NCBI GenBank assembly: GCA_016169945.1
Contig: JADLSH010000190.1
Span: 3,286,001-3,350,000, forward strand
Length of the DNA stretch: 64,000 bases
Source: Trachythela sp. YZ-2020
Taxonomy: Eukaryota; Cnidaria; Anthozoa; Malacalcyonacea; Clavulariidae
Reading direction: 5' to 3'
The notes under the pieces: model-generated
Told to the model about the DNA's origin: nothing
Seen by the model: the letters and a program-made list of their open reading frames with translations, nothing else
The model's database searches: none
In this document: positions 21,261 through 33,453 of the stretch, in pieces
Position numbering within the stretch: position 1 is the first letter of the stretch
Layout: every line of letters begins with the position of its first letter
Program-made: the position numbers and the translations under genes

Positions 21261-24200
21261 CTGTGTAAAAAAAAACAAGAATATTATATGACCTCTGAAT
21301 TAATAAAGCGAAACGTGTACAGAATGAACTGCAGCCTCGATATTTAAAGTTTCAATTACTTGCGAATTTTTATTTTTATATAGACAGCTTGCGATTAGGC
21401 ATATTACTTCGAGTTATTCTAGATGCATACCTCGATAGTTAAACGTTGGAAGTGTATTACAAGTCCTTTTTTGATCACGTTTTTTGACCTTTTGGGCTTT
21501 GTTGCATGTGCTTTTAAATTTCAGGTGTACAGCGGCTATCTTTAAAACAGGAAATGAGTTATTTGGGAACCCAAAAATGTTGTAAAAGCTAAAACATATA
21601 TGCACGTGCGAGGTATACAAATAATGCATGTTTTTATGAGTGCATTAATGGTATGAATAATTTAATGAGGTGAAAGATGGATTGTTCCGAATGAATATAC
21701 TTTTTTGTATCACTGCGATCAACAATGGCCCAATACGATCCGAGAAAACAAGAGTGTTCGAAAACACATTTTTCCACCTTTGGGTATTAACGTCTTTCTG
21801 ATTTTCGACAATTTGCCAAAATGATGGTTTCCTATATTTGTGAAACGTTCAGCATTGCCAGTTCAGTATGCAAACTTCCTGTTTTGTAAAATATTTTAGG
21901 CACCAAATTTCGTTGTTAAAATCGTAATTTTAATCTTCTTTAAATTTACCAAGACTCGATAAATGTCCCTTGGGTTACGCCATCTTATTAAAATTATTCA
22001 ATTTGAGTCCGAAATTAGAATAATTTCAATAGCAGACAATAGCTTTGCACTTGCAATAGCTATTTAATTTTGCTCGCAATTATACAAAAAGGTGTCGTTT
22101 GAAAGCTACAAGATTGATCTTGATTGGTATGAAAAAGTAAATATATAAACTAAATAATAAACGCACATTGGATTATCTGCTTGCCATATTCCTGCATTCC
22201 CCGTTTTAAAGCCAGCCTCCTGCAAGCTCAATGCTGCACGCCAAATCAAGAATATTTTTACATATATTAATACCTTCGGGTCTTGTTTAGCTTGATTGGC
22301 TTCAGGTGCGCCGTAAAGGGCTGCTCCTGGATTCGCTGTATTGCACATTTGCATGAAATTAGCTGCTCCATAATCTGATAATTTTGCTCTTCTTACTCCA
22401 CCATTTTCAATCCATAACAACACGTTGGCACTGCTGACATCACGATGAATTATTGGGCTTGGCTTTTTCGAATGAAGGTAGTTGAGGCCAAGTGCAACAT
22501 CTAAGGAAATTGATTTAATTTCCTGATAAACCAAGCACGATTCGTCTTTTGCACGTTGCTCAAGTAATGTACGCAAAGCCATATCCATCAGCTCTGTTAC
22601 AATTAACAGACGATCTTGATCATTTTTCGTCGCGCATATAAACTGTAGTAAATTGGGATGCCGACATTTCGATGCGATATTAATTTCACGTTGGAGAATT
22701 CGTAAGTTATATGGAGATAAAATTACTTCGTGAAATTCTTTAACAGCTACTTTAGTTCCGTAAAAGTCTCCCATGTAAACAGCACCCCAAGCACCTCTTC
22801 CTAGCACTTCATTTGAAACTACCACTGATCCACTTTCTGTGCTAAAGTTAGACAAGATATTTTGATGAAGTTGTTGAATTTCAATATTCAGGTCATCCTT
22901 TTCTAGTTGAAGTTTTTGCATCTCGCTACTGATGTTGTGGTTTTCTTCTCGAAGTTCCTGAATCTCGTCATTCTTGTTGCAGTTTTCTTGCCGAAGTTGC
23001 TGAATTTCGTTACTCATGTTAGTGTTTTCTTGTTGAAGTTCCTGAATTTCGTTATTCTTGTTGGTGTTTTCTTGTTGAAGTTGTAGAATTTCGTTATTCT
23101 TGTTGGTGTTTTTTTGTTGAAGTTGCTGAATTTCGATATTCTTGTTGATGTTTTCTTGTTGAACTTGCTGAATTTCGTTATTCTTGTTGGTGTTTTCTTG
23201 TTGAAGTTGCTGAATTTCGTTATTCTTGTTGGTGTTTTCTTGTTGAAGTTCGTGCATGTCGATTCGTTGCAGTTGGTAAATGTCGTTATTCATGTTAGTG
23301 TTTTCTTCTCGAAGTTGCTGAATTTCGTTATTCTTGTTAGTGTTTTCTTGTCGAAGTTCCTGAATTTCGTTATTCTTGTCGGTGTTTTCTTGTTGAAGGT
23401 CCTGAATTTCGTTATTCTTGTTGGTGTTTTCTTGTTGAAGTCGCTGAATTTCGTTATTCTTGTCGGTGTTTTCTTGTTGAAGTTGCTGAATTTCGTCATG
23501 CTTGTTGGTGTTTTCTTGTTGAAGTTGCTGCATTTCGTCATTCATGTGACTGTTCTCTTCTGAACATTGCAGCGTCCTTTTAAAGACATGTTTAACTGGT
23601 CTATAGGGCTGCAAATCTGTTATCGGGCTTATGTTCATTTCTTGAATGCTTATGTTATCTTCTTGAAGGAGCTCATTAATTGTTCTTAAGTTCTTGTTAT
23701 CTTTACAAATGTTATCATTTTCTGCTCGAAGTTGCTGATTTTCATTGCTCATATCATTTTTTTCTCGTTGAAGTTTCTGCATTGCATCGTTTATGCGATT
23801 CTTGTCTTCTCCAAATTGCTGAATTTCGTTATTCTTGTCGGTGTTTTCTTGTTGAAGTTCCTGAATTTCGTTATTCTTGTCGGTGTTTTCTTGTTGAAGT
23901 TCCTGAATTTCGTTATTCTTGTCGGTGTTTTCTTGTCGAAGTTCCTGAATTTCGTTATTCTTGTGGGTGTTTTCTTGTCGAAGTTCCTGAATTTCGTTAT
24001 TATTGTCGGTGTTTTCTTGTTGAAGTTGCTGCATTTCGTTATTCTTGTTGGTGTTTTCTTGTTGCAGTTGTTGAATTTCGTTATTCTTGTTGGTGTTTTC
24101 TTGTTGAAGTTGCTGCATTTCGTCATTCATGTGACTGTTCTCTTCTGAACATTGCAGCGTCCTTTTAAAGACATGCTTAACTGATCTATAGGGCTGCAAA

Positions 24201-26624
24201 TTTGTTATCGGGCTTATGTTCATTTCTTGAATGCTTACGTTATCTTCTTGAAGGAGCTCACTAATTGCTCTTAAGTTCTTGTTATCTTTACAAATGTTAT
24301 CATTTTCTTCTCGAAGTTGCTGATTTTCATTGCTCATATCATTTTTTTCTCGTTGAAGGTTCTGCATTGCATCGTTTATGCGATTCTTGTCTTCTCGAAA
24401 TTGCTGAATTTCGTTGTTCTTGTCGGTGTTTCCTTGTTGAAGTTCTTGAATTTCGTTGTTTTTGTCCGTGTTTTCTTGTTGAAGTTGGTGAATGTCGTTA
24501 TGCTTTTTAAAGTATATTCGTTGAAGTTGCTGAATTTCGTTATTCTTGTTGATGTTTTCTTGTTGAAGTTGCTGAATTTCGTTGTTCTTGTTGGTGTTTT
24601 CTTGTTGTAGTCGCTGAATTTCGTTATTCTTGTCGGTGTTTTCTTGTTGAAGTTGCTGAATTTCGTTGTTTTTGTTGGTGTTTTCTTGTTGAAGACGCTG
24701 TAAAATTGAAAAATTTGTAACACAACATTTGCTACTGAAATAGATTTATTTCGCTACTTCTAATTTAAGCAACAAATCCTGCTATAATATACCTGGTACG
24801 AAATGCACCAAGTATATCATTTTATGCACGATTATTGTTCAAAATTTCAAAAGATACTCTATATAGGTAGTTTTTACGCTGGAAATCTGTTTGATTGCTA
24901 TTACCAAAAACTGCGGATGTACGTTGTGGGCTGAAAATGCGCATCATGTTTCACGCCAGAAACGTTTGCAAATCTGTTGGTGCAAGGCTGTTTGAGCCAT
25001 GTTATATTTCACGCCTATATTTTAAGGCGGCGTATTCATTAAATATTCAAGTAATTAAATGCCTTCTGTGGAAAAGTAACGTGATCGTCAACGTTACCCA
25101 TTACCACAAAGTTCCGTGACCACTTAGATTTACACACTTCAATCACTCGTGTAAATACTTCAAATAAATTGAATTAAATTAAATATATTACCCCTGAGAA
25201 GATTCTGAATCTCTTTTTTTCTTTACCTACGACAAAACCATTATATAATTATAAAATATTAATAACAAACATTAATAAAATTAAGGTAACGACGATTTTG
25301 CACATGCAAGAAAGTGATTTTAAGGAGGCTCCCTACAGTAATGCATGAGATGATCGCGGGACGAGAGTCAAAAACGCGTGGCAAGTACGTGGACTTTCCC
25401 ATGCAAATTCGATGATCAAAACAAAACAAAACAAAGATATTTCGCCCGGTTTTTTAAAATAATTTTTACCATTCTGAAAGATTTGTAATGAAAAAAACTT
25501 TGACTAATCCTTAGTTGTATGTGACAAAGCATCAGTAACATGCACCGATGAGTGATTTTAACTGTGATACAAATATCGCTTGGATAAAAAAATCTTGACA
25601 GTAATATAAAAGTGAATTTTTCAAAAAATATTTTAGATAAAATGTTCACTAAGAGTTTATTAACATTTATTAACTATTGTATAAAAATTGTTAAAGGTTA
25701 TAAAAGCCGTTTAGTGATACTTGCATGTTTTTACAAGGTAAACAGTAAAAATATCACAGTTCTATAGCAAAATACCGACTAGTTCATCTTCAGCAAAATT
25801 ACAAAACTAGGCAAAAATATGTCCAGCTGTACGGCTGTTGTTGAAGCTTGTGAACTGAGTAAATGGCAGGATTCAATTGGTTTCAATCTAAGATGTTTTA
25901 GACTTAAATCGATCTAACCCTTCACAGTATCACTTGGTTGTCCATGGCTCTCAAATATATTGAATAAACGTCAAAATCAAAAGATAAAAACAACATTTGG
26001 CACTCGTTTTTGCAAGATGAAAGCACATCTTGCGCCCGCGAACAATCATTCACTAGTCAGCAACGCTTTTATATTGGGGAAATTTCGTGAAGCTGTTGAC
26101 CCGAATTTTTACCTTTACATGCGTTTTACTCTTTAGTTTCATCGGTGACCTATCTTCGAATTTTGACCACAAATTTTAATTTTGGTAAATTTTATATATT
26201 TCAATTTTTAAAAATCTGTACTGTGGAAATCTCGCAATAAAATTTTGGCTTTTAAAAAAATCGCACAGTACAAAACTTTCACAATAGTTGCAGAACATCA
26301 TGCTCTATTGATATATGCAATAAAAAAGATAGGTCACCAAATAGACAATTTTGTGCGGATAATTAGCATGTTAAATGCTGTCGTCATGTTGCCATGGCAA
26401 CACTGACATTGTCAAAATCGAGTTCTAAATATTCCATAGCTGTTGGATATTGCTGCCGAGTAGAAAAGAATGCGCTATCTGCATGATTAGACCTTTATTG
26501 TAGAGATGTTGGGAAAGTAGGCCCAACTGTAGGGAGCCACCTTAAGCCAGATTATACCTTTGGTGTTTCTCTTCATATAATTCCCGCTGGATTTTGATTC
26601 AGATTGTTGATCTTCTACTTCTTC
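21063..26624 (-). CDS. Kinase gene B: long coiled coil and TKL-type kinase, 5' end lost
   Basis: Exons are 26624-26558 (linker, phase-1 end), a main exon from about 24697 to 22274, and 21260-21063. The kinase has GRGAWG, VAVK, the alpha-C glutamate (REINIAS), HRDVSSAN, DYG in place of DFG (as in LRRK2-type TKL kinases) and an APE-like GAPEAN. The coiled coil is the longest of the four, roughly thirty 14-residue units. The basic exon start present in C and D is deleted here. The nearest AG (24698) gives phase 0, not the phase 1 delivered by the 26558 donor, so splicing must differ or be defective. Upstream exons are replaced by the LINE that begins at about 26666. Confidence 0.65.
22274..24697 (-). 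CDS. Kinase B main exon with about thirty coiled-coil repeats
   Basis: An open frame of about 808 codons. It is dominated by NNEIQQLQQENTNK-type 14-mers (I at a, L at d, Asn at the next a position), interrupted by two copies of a different block that reads NISPITNLQPYR and VKHVFKRTLQCS. That block and its neighbours form an in-frame tandem duplication with a period of 585 bp (195 codons), seen as the shared start at 24361 and 23776. The kinase part starts at VVVSNEVLGRGAWG. Confidence 0.85.
25324..26541. mobile_element. TTAA-target DNA transposon (piggyBac- or Kolobok-like), non-autonomous
   Basis: A 1218-bp insertion with termini GGAGGCTCCCTACAGT and ACTGTAGGGAGCCACC, flanked by TTAA at 25320-25323 and 26542-26545. 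The paralogous intron of copy D (59531-59550, gtgattttaagccagatt) is the empty site with a single TTAA. No transposase ORF is visible. It lies within an intron of kinase B. Confidence 0.88.
26558..26624 (-). CDS. Kinase B linker exon
   Basis: A 67-bp exon starting EEVEDQQSESKSSGNYMK, acceptor tttcAG, donor AAAG|GTATAA, phase 0 to 1. It matches D exon 59557-59623. Confidence 0.65.
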
Positions 26625-26665
26625 CTGAAAGAGATAATATATTCTTAGCACTTGATTTTTTCGTG

Positions 26666-29215
26666 AATGAATGAAAAACCTTTATTTCTTCAGGGTAATC
26701 CTTTCAGTGCTACAGTAAGCACTGTTATCAACAGGAGCCCTGAATAAAGTTATTAATTACAATAATTTATTCTATCACTTAAAAAATAGAATATGTAGTT
26801 TAAAAATACGTATAAATATCAATATAGAAAAACTAGAATTATATAAAATTACATAATATCACCATTACGCCTAAAATTATTGAAAACAATACAGCCATTA
26901 TAAAAAAACTGACTTCTTAGCAGCTTCTGTTCTAACTTTGGTTAAATGTAATAAAATACTTTGTCTGGTGACCTAGCGATTATCTCCCTATTATAGGAAA
27001 AATAATTATATAAAAACTTAGGTGACTTTTTCTCCCAGCACATGTTAACTAATTTAAAAATATGTTTATTTCGCCTGTCTTCCAAGTTGTCCCGTTTGAG
27101 ATGGGCAAGGGCTGGAGCACTACGAGTGCTTTTCATAATAAGTGTACCAGCCCAATTCTGTAGACGCTCTAATCGATCGATGTCACCTCTATTGCAAGAT
27201 GCCCAAATCGAATCACAATAATCCAAAATTGGTAATATAAATGTTTTATAAATTTAATTGGCGGCGTTTGCTGTAAGATCCTTCCTTGTTCTACGAAGCA
27301 GTCCCAACCTCTTCCCGACCTTGGAAGTAATATAATCTACGTGTGATTTCCATGTGAGGCTATCATCAAGGACAACGCCCAGATATTTATACTCCATCAC
27401 TCGCTTTAGTTGGTAATGTCCAATTGTAACTCGAAAATTTGCAACTTGTGCTAACTTAGCACCCGTCCCAAAGAGAACAATTTCAGTTGTGGTCATGTTA
27501 AGAAATAGTTTATTCATCTGTAACCACGTACGGATCGATTCTAACTCCATATTTAAGACACTTTCAATGTCACTCATATATTTTGCGGAAAAAAATATCA
27601 CTGCATCATCAGCATACATTAATATATTGCAACGAATCGTGCTATTTTGATAAAAAGGACGAAGAGTAATGGACCCAATATAGAGCCCTGAGGTACCTCA
27701 ACTGATACAGAGCCGGCCTCCGAAAAAGCATTCCCAAACTGAACAGCCTGCTTACGATTTTGCAAGTAATTCAAAAACCACTCAAGCTCTTTATCAATTA
27801 TCCCATAGCGCCTCAGCTTTTCGGTTAGCAGGCGATGATCCACCGTATCAAAGGCCTTGCGCAAGTCTATAAAGACTGATCCTGTCATCATCCCTTGATC
27901 CATACTTCGACGAATATGATCAGTCAAAGCAATAGCAGCATGTTCTGTAGAATAGCCCTTTCGAAACTCGCACTGCAAAGGACTGAGAACATTGTTTGTT
28001 GTAAACATCTGTTGGGTTTGGATTACAAATACTTAGAAACCGGCACAGCTGTGCATGGATCGCCCTCTCCAGAATCTTTGAAGCCGTCGGAAGGATACAA
28101 ATAGGACGATAATTATCCATGTCAGGCTTTTTACCACCTTTAAACAGAGGTAGCACTCTAGCGATTTTCCAGCCACGGGGCACACAGCCTTGGAAAATAG
28201 ATAAATTCATAATAACTGTAAGAGGTTTCGAAATTTTACATGCAGAATTCTTCATTAAGCGAGACGGTATCTGGTCTAAACCAACAGCTTTACTCGTTTT
28301 CAATTTACGCAACTGGGTGTGTATAAACTGTTCCGAGATTTCTTCAAACGTAAAAGTAGAAGCTGTCCCATGTGGCGGTACAGTAGGTGTAATACACATA
28401 CCACCGATGAATGACATGACAGACTCATTAATTGTTTCAACATGTCGACCGACAGTTCCAAGAAAGAATCTATTAAAACTCTCAGCAATTGTTTTACAAT
28501 CTGTGATTAACTTTCCTTCGATCTTGAAACTGGACGAAACAGTTTTCGTTTCACCAGGCATAATTTTCTTGATCGCTTGCCAAAACGCTTTCGGATTATC
28601 ACCACATTCCTCAATAACCTTTGTATTATATTTACTCTTCGCAGTTTTAATTGCTTTTGTTACTCGATTCCGATGTGATTTATAAGCTAGCCAGTCTTCT
28701 GTTGCATGCGATCGTTTGGCTTTACGCAACAAATAATTGCGTTGTCGAATATCTCTCTTCATTTCGCCTGTTTGCCAAGGACAAGCATTGCCACGAATAC
28801 GTTTTTCCAAAAGTGGTGCATGTACATTAGCAACAGCCATAAATTTTACTTTAAAATTTTTATCAGAGTTCATTAACAGAAACATTAGTATCCGCAGCTA
28901 GTGGGATTGCATATGTGCTCCCAATCAACATTATTTAAATCTGAACAAAAGGCTTCACTGTTGTACTTTGCATAATTTCTAAACAATTTTGTTTGTGCCG
29001 GAAATTTCTTCCAGTTCACTTTCCTTACGCAGTATACCATCTCGTGATCACTAAGGCCTGCACTAATAACTCCGCAATGGCATAGATTGTTAGAGATGTT
29101 AGTAGCAATAAGATCCAAAAGGGAGGCTGAACACTGAGCAACACGCGTAGCATCAGTAATACATTGTTTAAAATTCAATACCTTGAAAAGCAATTTCAAG
29201 CGCTTACATGCATCT
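26666..29215 (-). mobile_element. CR1/L2-like LINE, 5'-truncated and frameshifted
   Basis: The minus strand carries the end of the APE endonuclease (29199-28885, SAGLSDHEMVYC), the RT fingers (28885-27920, NYRPICILPTASKILERAIH), the palm (28008-27619, DLRKAFDTVDH...GSILGPLLFVLF), the YADD box (27619-27254, MYADDAVIFFS) and the C-terminal region (27226-26942). Frameshifts separate these blocks. The 3' end (aatgaatgaaaaacc in plus orientation) starts exactly where kinase B diverges from kinase D (tcgtg at 26665), which fixes one insertion edge. Confidence 0.85.
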
Positions 29216-29500
29216 CTCCTAGATGTGTCGCTTAGCTACCATGCAAAGCTCACTTCCCCTGTGGTCGTTTGAGCACTCTGACTCCATGACACTTTGCGCA
29301 TGTCTGGATACGTTGATGTCACCGTGTTGTACTACATGCGCTTGGTGAGAGCAGGGCGACTATAAGATAGGGCGGCGAAACGGCAATGTAACCCCTGATC
29401 AATGTGTGATGCGCGGGATCCCCCAAATATTCTTCTTATGCATGTGGAGACATTTTTATTTGTTAAAGAAAATTACCACAAATTTGTTATATACACAGGC

Positions 29501-29662
29501 CAGAAATTACTATTGTTCTAGTTCGGGAAAACATTGAATAGAACAAAGGTTACTAAGCATTAGAATGATTTACATACTCATGTAAATAGCTCTTATACAT
29601 AATTCTAATGCTTACTTACTTTTTTTCTATTCAATGTTTTCGAAAACTAGAACAATAGTAAC
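29501..29662. repeat. Hairpin inside the 29352 element
   Basis: The arm ttactattgttctagttcg... acattgaatagaac pairs with ttctattcaatgttttcg... ctagaacaatagtaa. Total about 160 bp with a central part that is also partly palindromic. No target duplication was resolved. Confidence 0.55.
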
Positions 29663-29747
29663 CAGGCATGTGAGTTATCCGAAGTTGTGAATTGGGTAGC
29701 AACGACGTAAACACACTGATGTAAACAGCGTTAGCCAAATTAGTCTA

Positions 29748-30178
29748 CAGGGTGTATCAAAAAAACTGCAAATACCATAATTTGTATGCACGAGATCATA
29801 CATTAGAATTTCAATGGCTGTGCAAATAATTACGCTTCTGCGATTTGAAAATACGTTTCCCAGGGGTATCAAAACAAGCACACAAAGTGAATTAAACTTA
29901 TGAGTTCGATTACGAATGGCTCAGTTTACGAATGACTGCTGTCGAGTTTTGAGTTTGGGCGTACTTTAAAACAAGAAATACTCTTTGCTCTGTTGTTAGC
30001 TGAGCCATTCGTAATCGAACTAATTTTAATTCACTTTGTGTGCTTATTTTGATAGTACTGCACGTGGAAACGTATTTTCAAATCCCAGAAGCGTAATTAT
30101 TTGCACAGCCATTGAAATTCTAATGTATGATCTCGTGCATACAAATTATGGTATTTGCAGTTTTTTTGATACACCCTG
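29748..30178. mobile_element. Tc1/mariner-like MITE
   Basis: A 431-bp palindrome with termini CAGGGTGTATCAAAAAAACT and the inverse, flanked by TA on both sides (29746-29747, 30179-30180). The arms pair over most of their length. There is no ORF beyond chance frames. Confidence 0.85.
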
Positions 30179-31138
30179 TATTGCCTGTCATACTTTCCCC
30201 ATTTAAATGACCGGTTGGTGCGCATTCAATGGCAGGTAGCAAAAAAAGTTCAAAAAATTAAGAAACGATATTTATACCAAATATACATCTGTTAATGGTC
30301 TAACTGCCCTGGGATTTACTAAGTTCTGGTGCCAAAAGAAGCGGTTGAATTTTTTATAAAACCAACCGGGGTTGGAACTGCCGAAGCTCTCGTGATGGAT
30401 GGAATGACCCTTCGTCTTTACAAAATCTGCAATATCTCTTCAAATGTTTGTTTTTGGAAAATGATGTTCTTATGGTAAGAAGCGTATATATTTTTCTGTA
30501 GATTGAAATTGCAAAAGTGGTCTTAGTGTGTTTGACTACCTTTGAAATAAGCGAATTTTCAAAACAGTCGAACCTGAGAAATTTTTACACTACAACCCAA
30601 TTTTTATGCTGCAGTTGACATGCTATAGCAAAAAAAGTTCAAAAAATTACACGACAAAATTGGGCAGGAATAAAGTTTAATTCGTGACAGTGTTGTCTTA
30701 AAAAAAGCTACGTTCTAGCTCGATTCTAAGGTACGAAATTAGTAAATTGTTTTGCGAGCGGCGCGAAATTGGACAGGGAAGTCACAAATGTTTCGAGATT
30801 TAAAACACAAAATTTTATATGTTAGATAGTACAGAACGCCTTAAAACTTGTTGTATGAACGCTAAAAGGCTTGAATAACATCTTGAAAAAATACAGCAAC
30901 AATCGACTGAATACGTTTTAAAATATTAATCATTTACTCGATCCACCTGGAGTTTTTTCCACTCCTTGTTGTTTTTTTAAAAATTACACAGGGGCCGCGT
31001 CGCCCCAGTCCCAAAGCGCATCACACATTGATCACGACATTATCTAGCCGTTTCGCCGCCCTATCTTATAGTCGCCCTGGTGAGAGATAGCTCACGTGTA
31101 ATAAATACGGTTGTCATCTCGTATTTAGACGTACCAAG

Positions 31139-31182
31139 CTGCACAGACGAGGCGTAGGACGCCGAAACCTGCATGTCTGCAG
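31139..31182 (+). ncRNA. Degenerate type I hammerhead ribozyme
   Basis: Helix I CTGCA/TGCAG (31139-31143, 31178-31182); helix II GGCG/CGCC with loop TAGGA (31151-31163); GAAA and a GTC cleavage triplet (ending 31177). The core reads CAGACGA instead of CUGANGA (U4 to A) and helix III has a C/T mismatch, so cleavage is unlikely. Confidence 0.6.
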
Positions 31183-31314
31183 ATTCTACTTACAAAAGCT
31201 GAAAAGCTGACTTCCCTTGTGGTCGTTTAAGCACTCTGTCTCCATGACACTTTGCGCATGTCTAGATCCGTTGATGTCACCGTGTTGTACTACATGCGCT
31301 TGGAGAGAGTAAGC

Positions 31315-33348
31315 TCATTTTTCTTCTAAACATAAATTGCATCGTTTTGATCCTCCTGTGTTCGAAATAGAATGTTTTAAAATTTGCCAATTAATACTGA
31401 AATCCTTATTGTTTTCTTTCAATGTCCAAATATATTTCGAAAGTTCTGTGTCGTTTGCGTGCTTTTTATGCTGAAAAGATTTAGTGTGGTTGGCCAATCG
31501 CTCCTTGAATGTGGTTGCAGTCATGCCAATGTAATTTTTGATCGGGTTTGTGCTGCTTACTGTGACTATGGCCAGAAATTCGCGACACGCGATATTGCGC
31601 ATGCGCACGAACAGCAAAATATGGCGTCTGACAACAGTATAAGATTATCAGTAATAGTTCACAAAAAGTTCAATAGAAGACTACCTACAAAATATTTCCA
31701 ATTTGTGCCGTTGATCCATAGTATTACATACCCAAATAGTCACATAGGGCTATATTTGAGGTTTTGTTTGGATAAAATTATGTGTCATAACCGAATGAGA
31801 ACTTTATGTATACGATTGCTTTACTAACCTATGGAAGTTTGACGAAAATCCCGTATTTCATGATATTGAAAGGCCTCAAGCAAGTTACTCAGCATTGCTT
31901 CTCAATTTGTGCCGTTTACACTGCGAAGTATGAGTAATACACCACACAATGGCGCTTTCATTTGTTGAAATATACGTTGTTTGATGTGTCATTTTGTTTA
32001 TCAAAAAGCGATGTTTTAGACTTAACGAGAACATTGAGACGGAAGATCAACATTCAATGCTGTGTCTTTAATGACAAAAAATCAATTTCACGTTCATATT
32101 ATTCGCCGTGCAAGGTATCAAATTGAAGCTGAAAGACAGGGCATTCTTTCAGGCTATAGTGCTAGGGACTGCGGTATTACTGTTCAGCGTACTAGGTATT
32201 TATAATGTATTTTGTATTTAGTATATTTAGTAATTGCGTGTCTCTCAGGGGGGAAATTTGATCCCTTTTCTTGTCATTTTACGCAACGGGAGCTCCGTTG
32301 CGCAATTTCGACCGTAGTCGCTATTGAGAGCTTTGCTCTGAGTATATTTGTAACAGTAAGATTGATAAGCGTCATCAAAAGTGAACTTGCAAACATTAAC
32401 CAAATTTTAGGAGAGATTGCGACTGTGAACGCTTAGTTCCACTTTGAATTTACAGCAGTTAGCCGCTGGTCATAAAATGGCTCAATGTCGCAAATTTCTG
32501 GGCCCTAGTCATGCATTGTTTTTGGAGCGGGTAAATGGTGTTTTCTCTACAACTGCAATTGGCAGTGTCCCTTTCCTGTGGCTTGTTATTCCTACATATG
32601 CGTGCATTGTGTTTAGTGATTACTGACTTGACATTGTTCATGCAGCTGTAACTTACTTTAACTGTATTTCTGTTAAAAATTTTATGGAGCTTGTGGTGCG
32701 GTGGAAAATGTTTGTCAATTAGACTGAGGAAATTACGTCCTATGTTTGTGCTAACACTCTTGCTAAATGGTGGGTTGAACCAAATGATATTGCGTTGCCT
32801 ATTCCTGCGTTGTTGTTGCGGTGTGTGCTGAGTGTAGCTAAGTTCATGATTAAAGCTGCTATGCCTAAGTGCGTTCTGATATATGGGTGCAGATTCCTGC
32901 CGGAAAAGTTTGCTCATCTGATGAAAGACGTGCGATGCGCTTGTTAATTGATGCAGGTAGTTACCTTGCGTGTGATGCTCGGTGGGTGATTAGAGTGCAT
33001 ATTTATGTATAGTGGATCGTCAAAGGGCTTCCCCTAGGGCCTATGTTTTCCATTGTTAAGGTCGAAAGTTACATCTAAAAAAACTATGCGTAAATTTGAT
33101 TCGGCGGTAATTTTTAGGTCAAACTACTCGAAAATTTTGTGGAGATCTTTTCTTGTTTTGTCTGCTAAACGTGCTGATTTACTCTTTATAATAGCCAAAC
33201 CGTCATCTCTATATAGGCAGATGCTTTCTTTGCCAAATTTCTTACTCAGGTGGTTTAAAATGAAAAGGCCTACTAACTCACAAATTTCCGCGCCGTCGAA
33301 ACTGCCCATGGTAACGTCAAACAAACTCTTGCTATCTTTTTTATCCAT
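31315..33348 (-). pseudogene. Penelope-like element, RT core to GIY-YIG part (3' half)
   Basis: 33348-33124 holds the RT core ([12 protein letters not shown]...LYRDDGL), and 32917-32470 the RT C-terminal part (RQRNIIWFNPPFSKSV...NTVKVSYSCM). 31585-31315 has a GIY-YIG endonuclease end (IKNYIGMTATTFKERLANH). Several in-frame stops occur between 33124 and 32917, and a 0.93-kb DNA element (31571-32504) splits the RT from the nuclease. The 5' half lies at 37130-37950, beyond the LINE. Confidence 0.85.
31571..32504. mobile_element. DNA element inserted between RT and GIY-YIG of the Penelope-like element
   Basis: The ends ggccagaaattcgcgaca and tgtcgcaaatttctgggcc are inverted repeats, and the Penelope reading frame stops and resumes at them. 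Target duplication is short (TA or 3 bp, ambiguous). It contains a plus-strand 44-codon ORF (32071-32205, MTKNQFHVHIIRRARYQIEA...) ending near an AG|GTATTT splice-like site, possibly a captured exon. A second plus ORF (31384-31827) is partly antisense Penelope sequence and is not credited. Confidence 0.6.
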
Positions 33349-33453
33349 TATTTCAATTCAATTCAATTCAAAAGTCTTTTTATTAGATCAAAAGATAAAA
33401 ATACATATCTTATGTTACAAGTAAATATTAAGAATACATTAGTAAAGTTTACA

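Larger units (their letters stand above)
29352..31078. mobile_element. hAT-like non-autonomous DNA element, 1.7 kb
   Basis: Termini CAGGGCGACTATAAGATAGG and the inverse (cctatcttatagtcgccct) are flanked by GGTGAGAG on both sides (29344-29351, 31079-31086). The duplication is 8 bp, or 7 bp if the last G belongs to the element. No transposase is seen. It contains two further palindromic elements and inserts in the retrozyme/Penelope-like repeat. Confidence 0.75.
29247..31310 (+). repeat. Tandem 225-bp unit with a hammerhead-like motif, split by a DNA transposon
   Basis: A block of about 104 bp (acttcccctgtggtcgttt... actacatgcgcttgg) occurs at 29247-29351 and again at 31207-31310. After removing the 29352-31078 element the copies lie about 225 bp apart. 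The spacer 31087-31200 contains the degenerate hammerhead at 31139. Tandem short units with hammerheads fit retrozyme or Penelope pseudo-LTR structure. Confidence 0.55.

Noticed and set aside
23114..24610. Plus-strand ORFs of the type LLKLLNFVILVGVF, and minus-strand NKKTPTRITKFS frames
   Set aside because: Antisense and shifted frames of the coiled-coil repeats of kinase B. The same shadows occur over A, C and D.
29675..30180. Bidirectional ORFs over the MITE at 29748
   Set aside because: Palindromic MITE sequence; frames are accidental.
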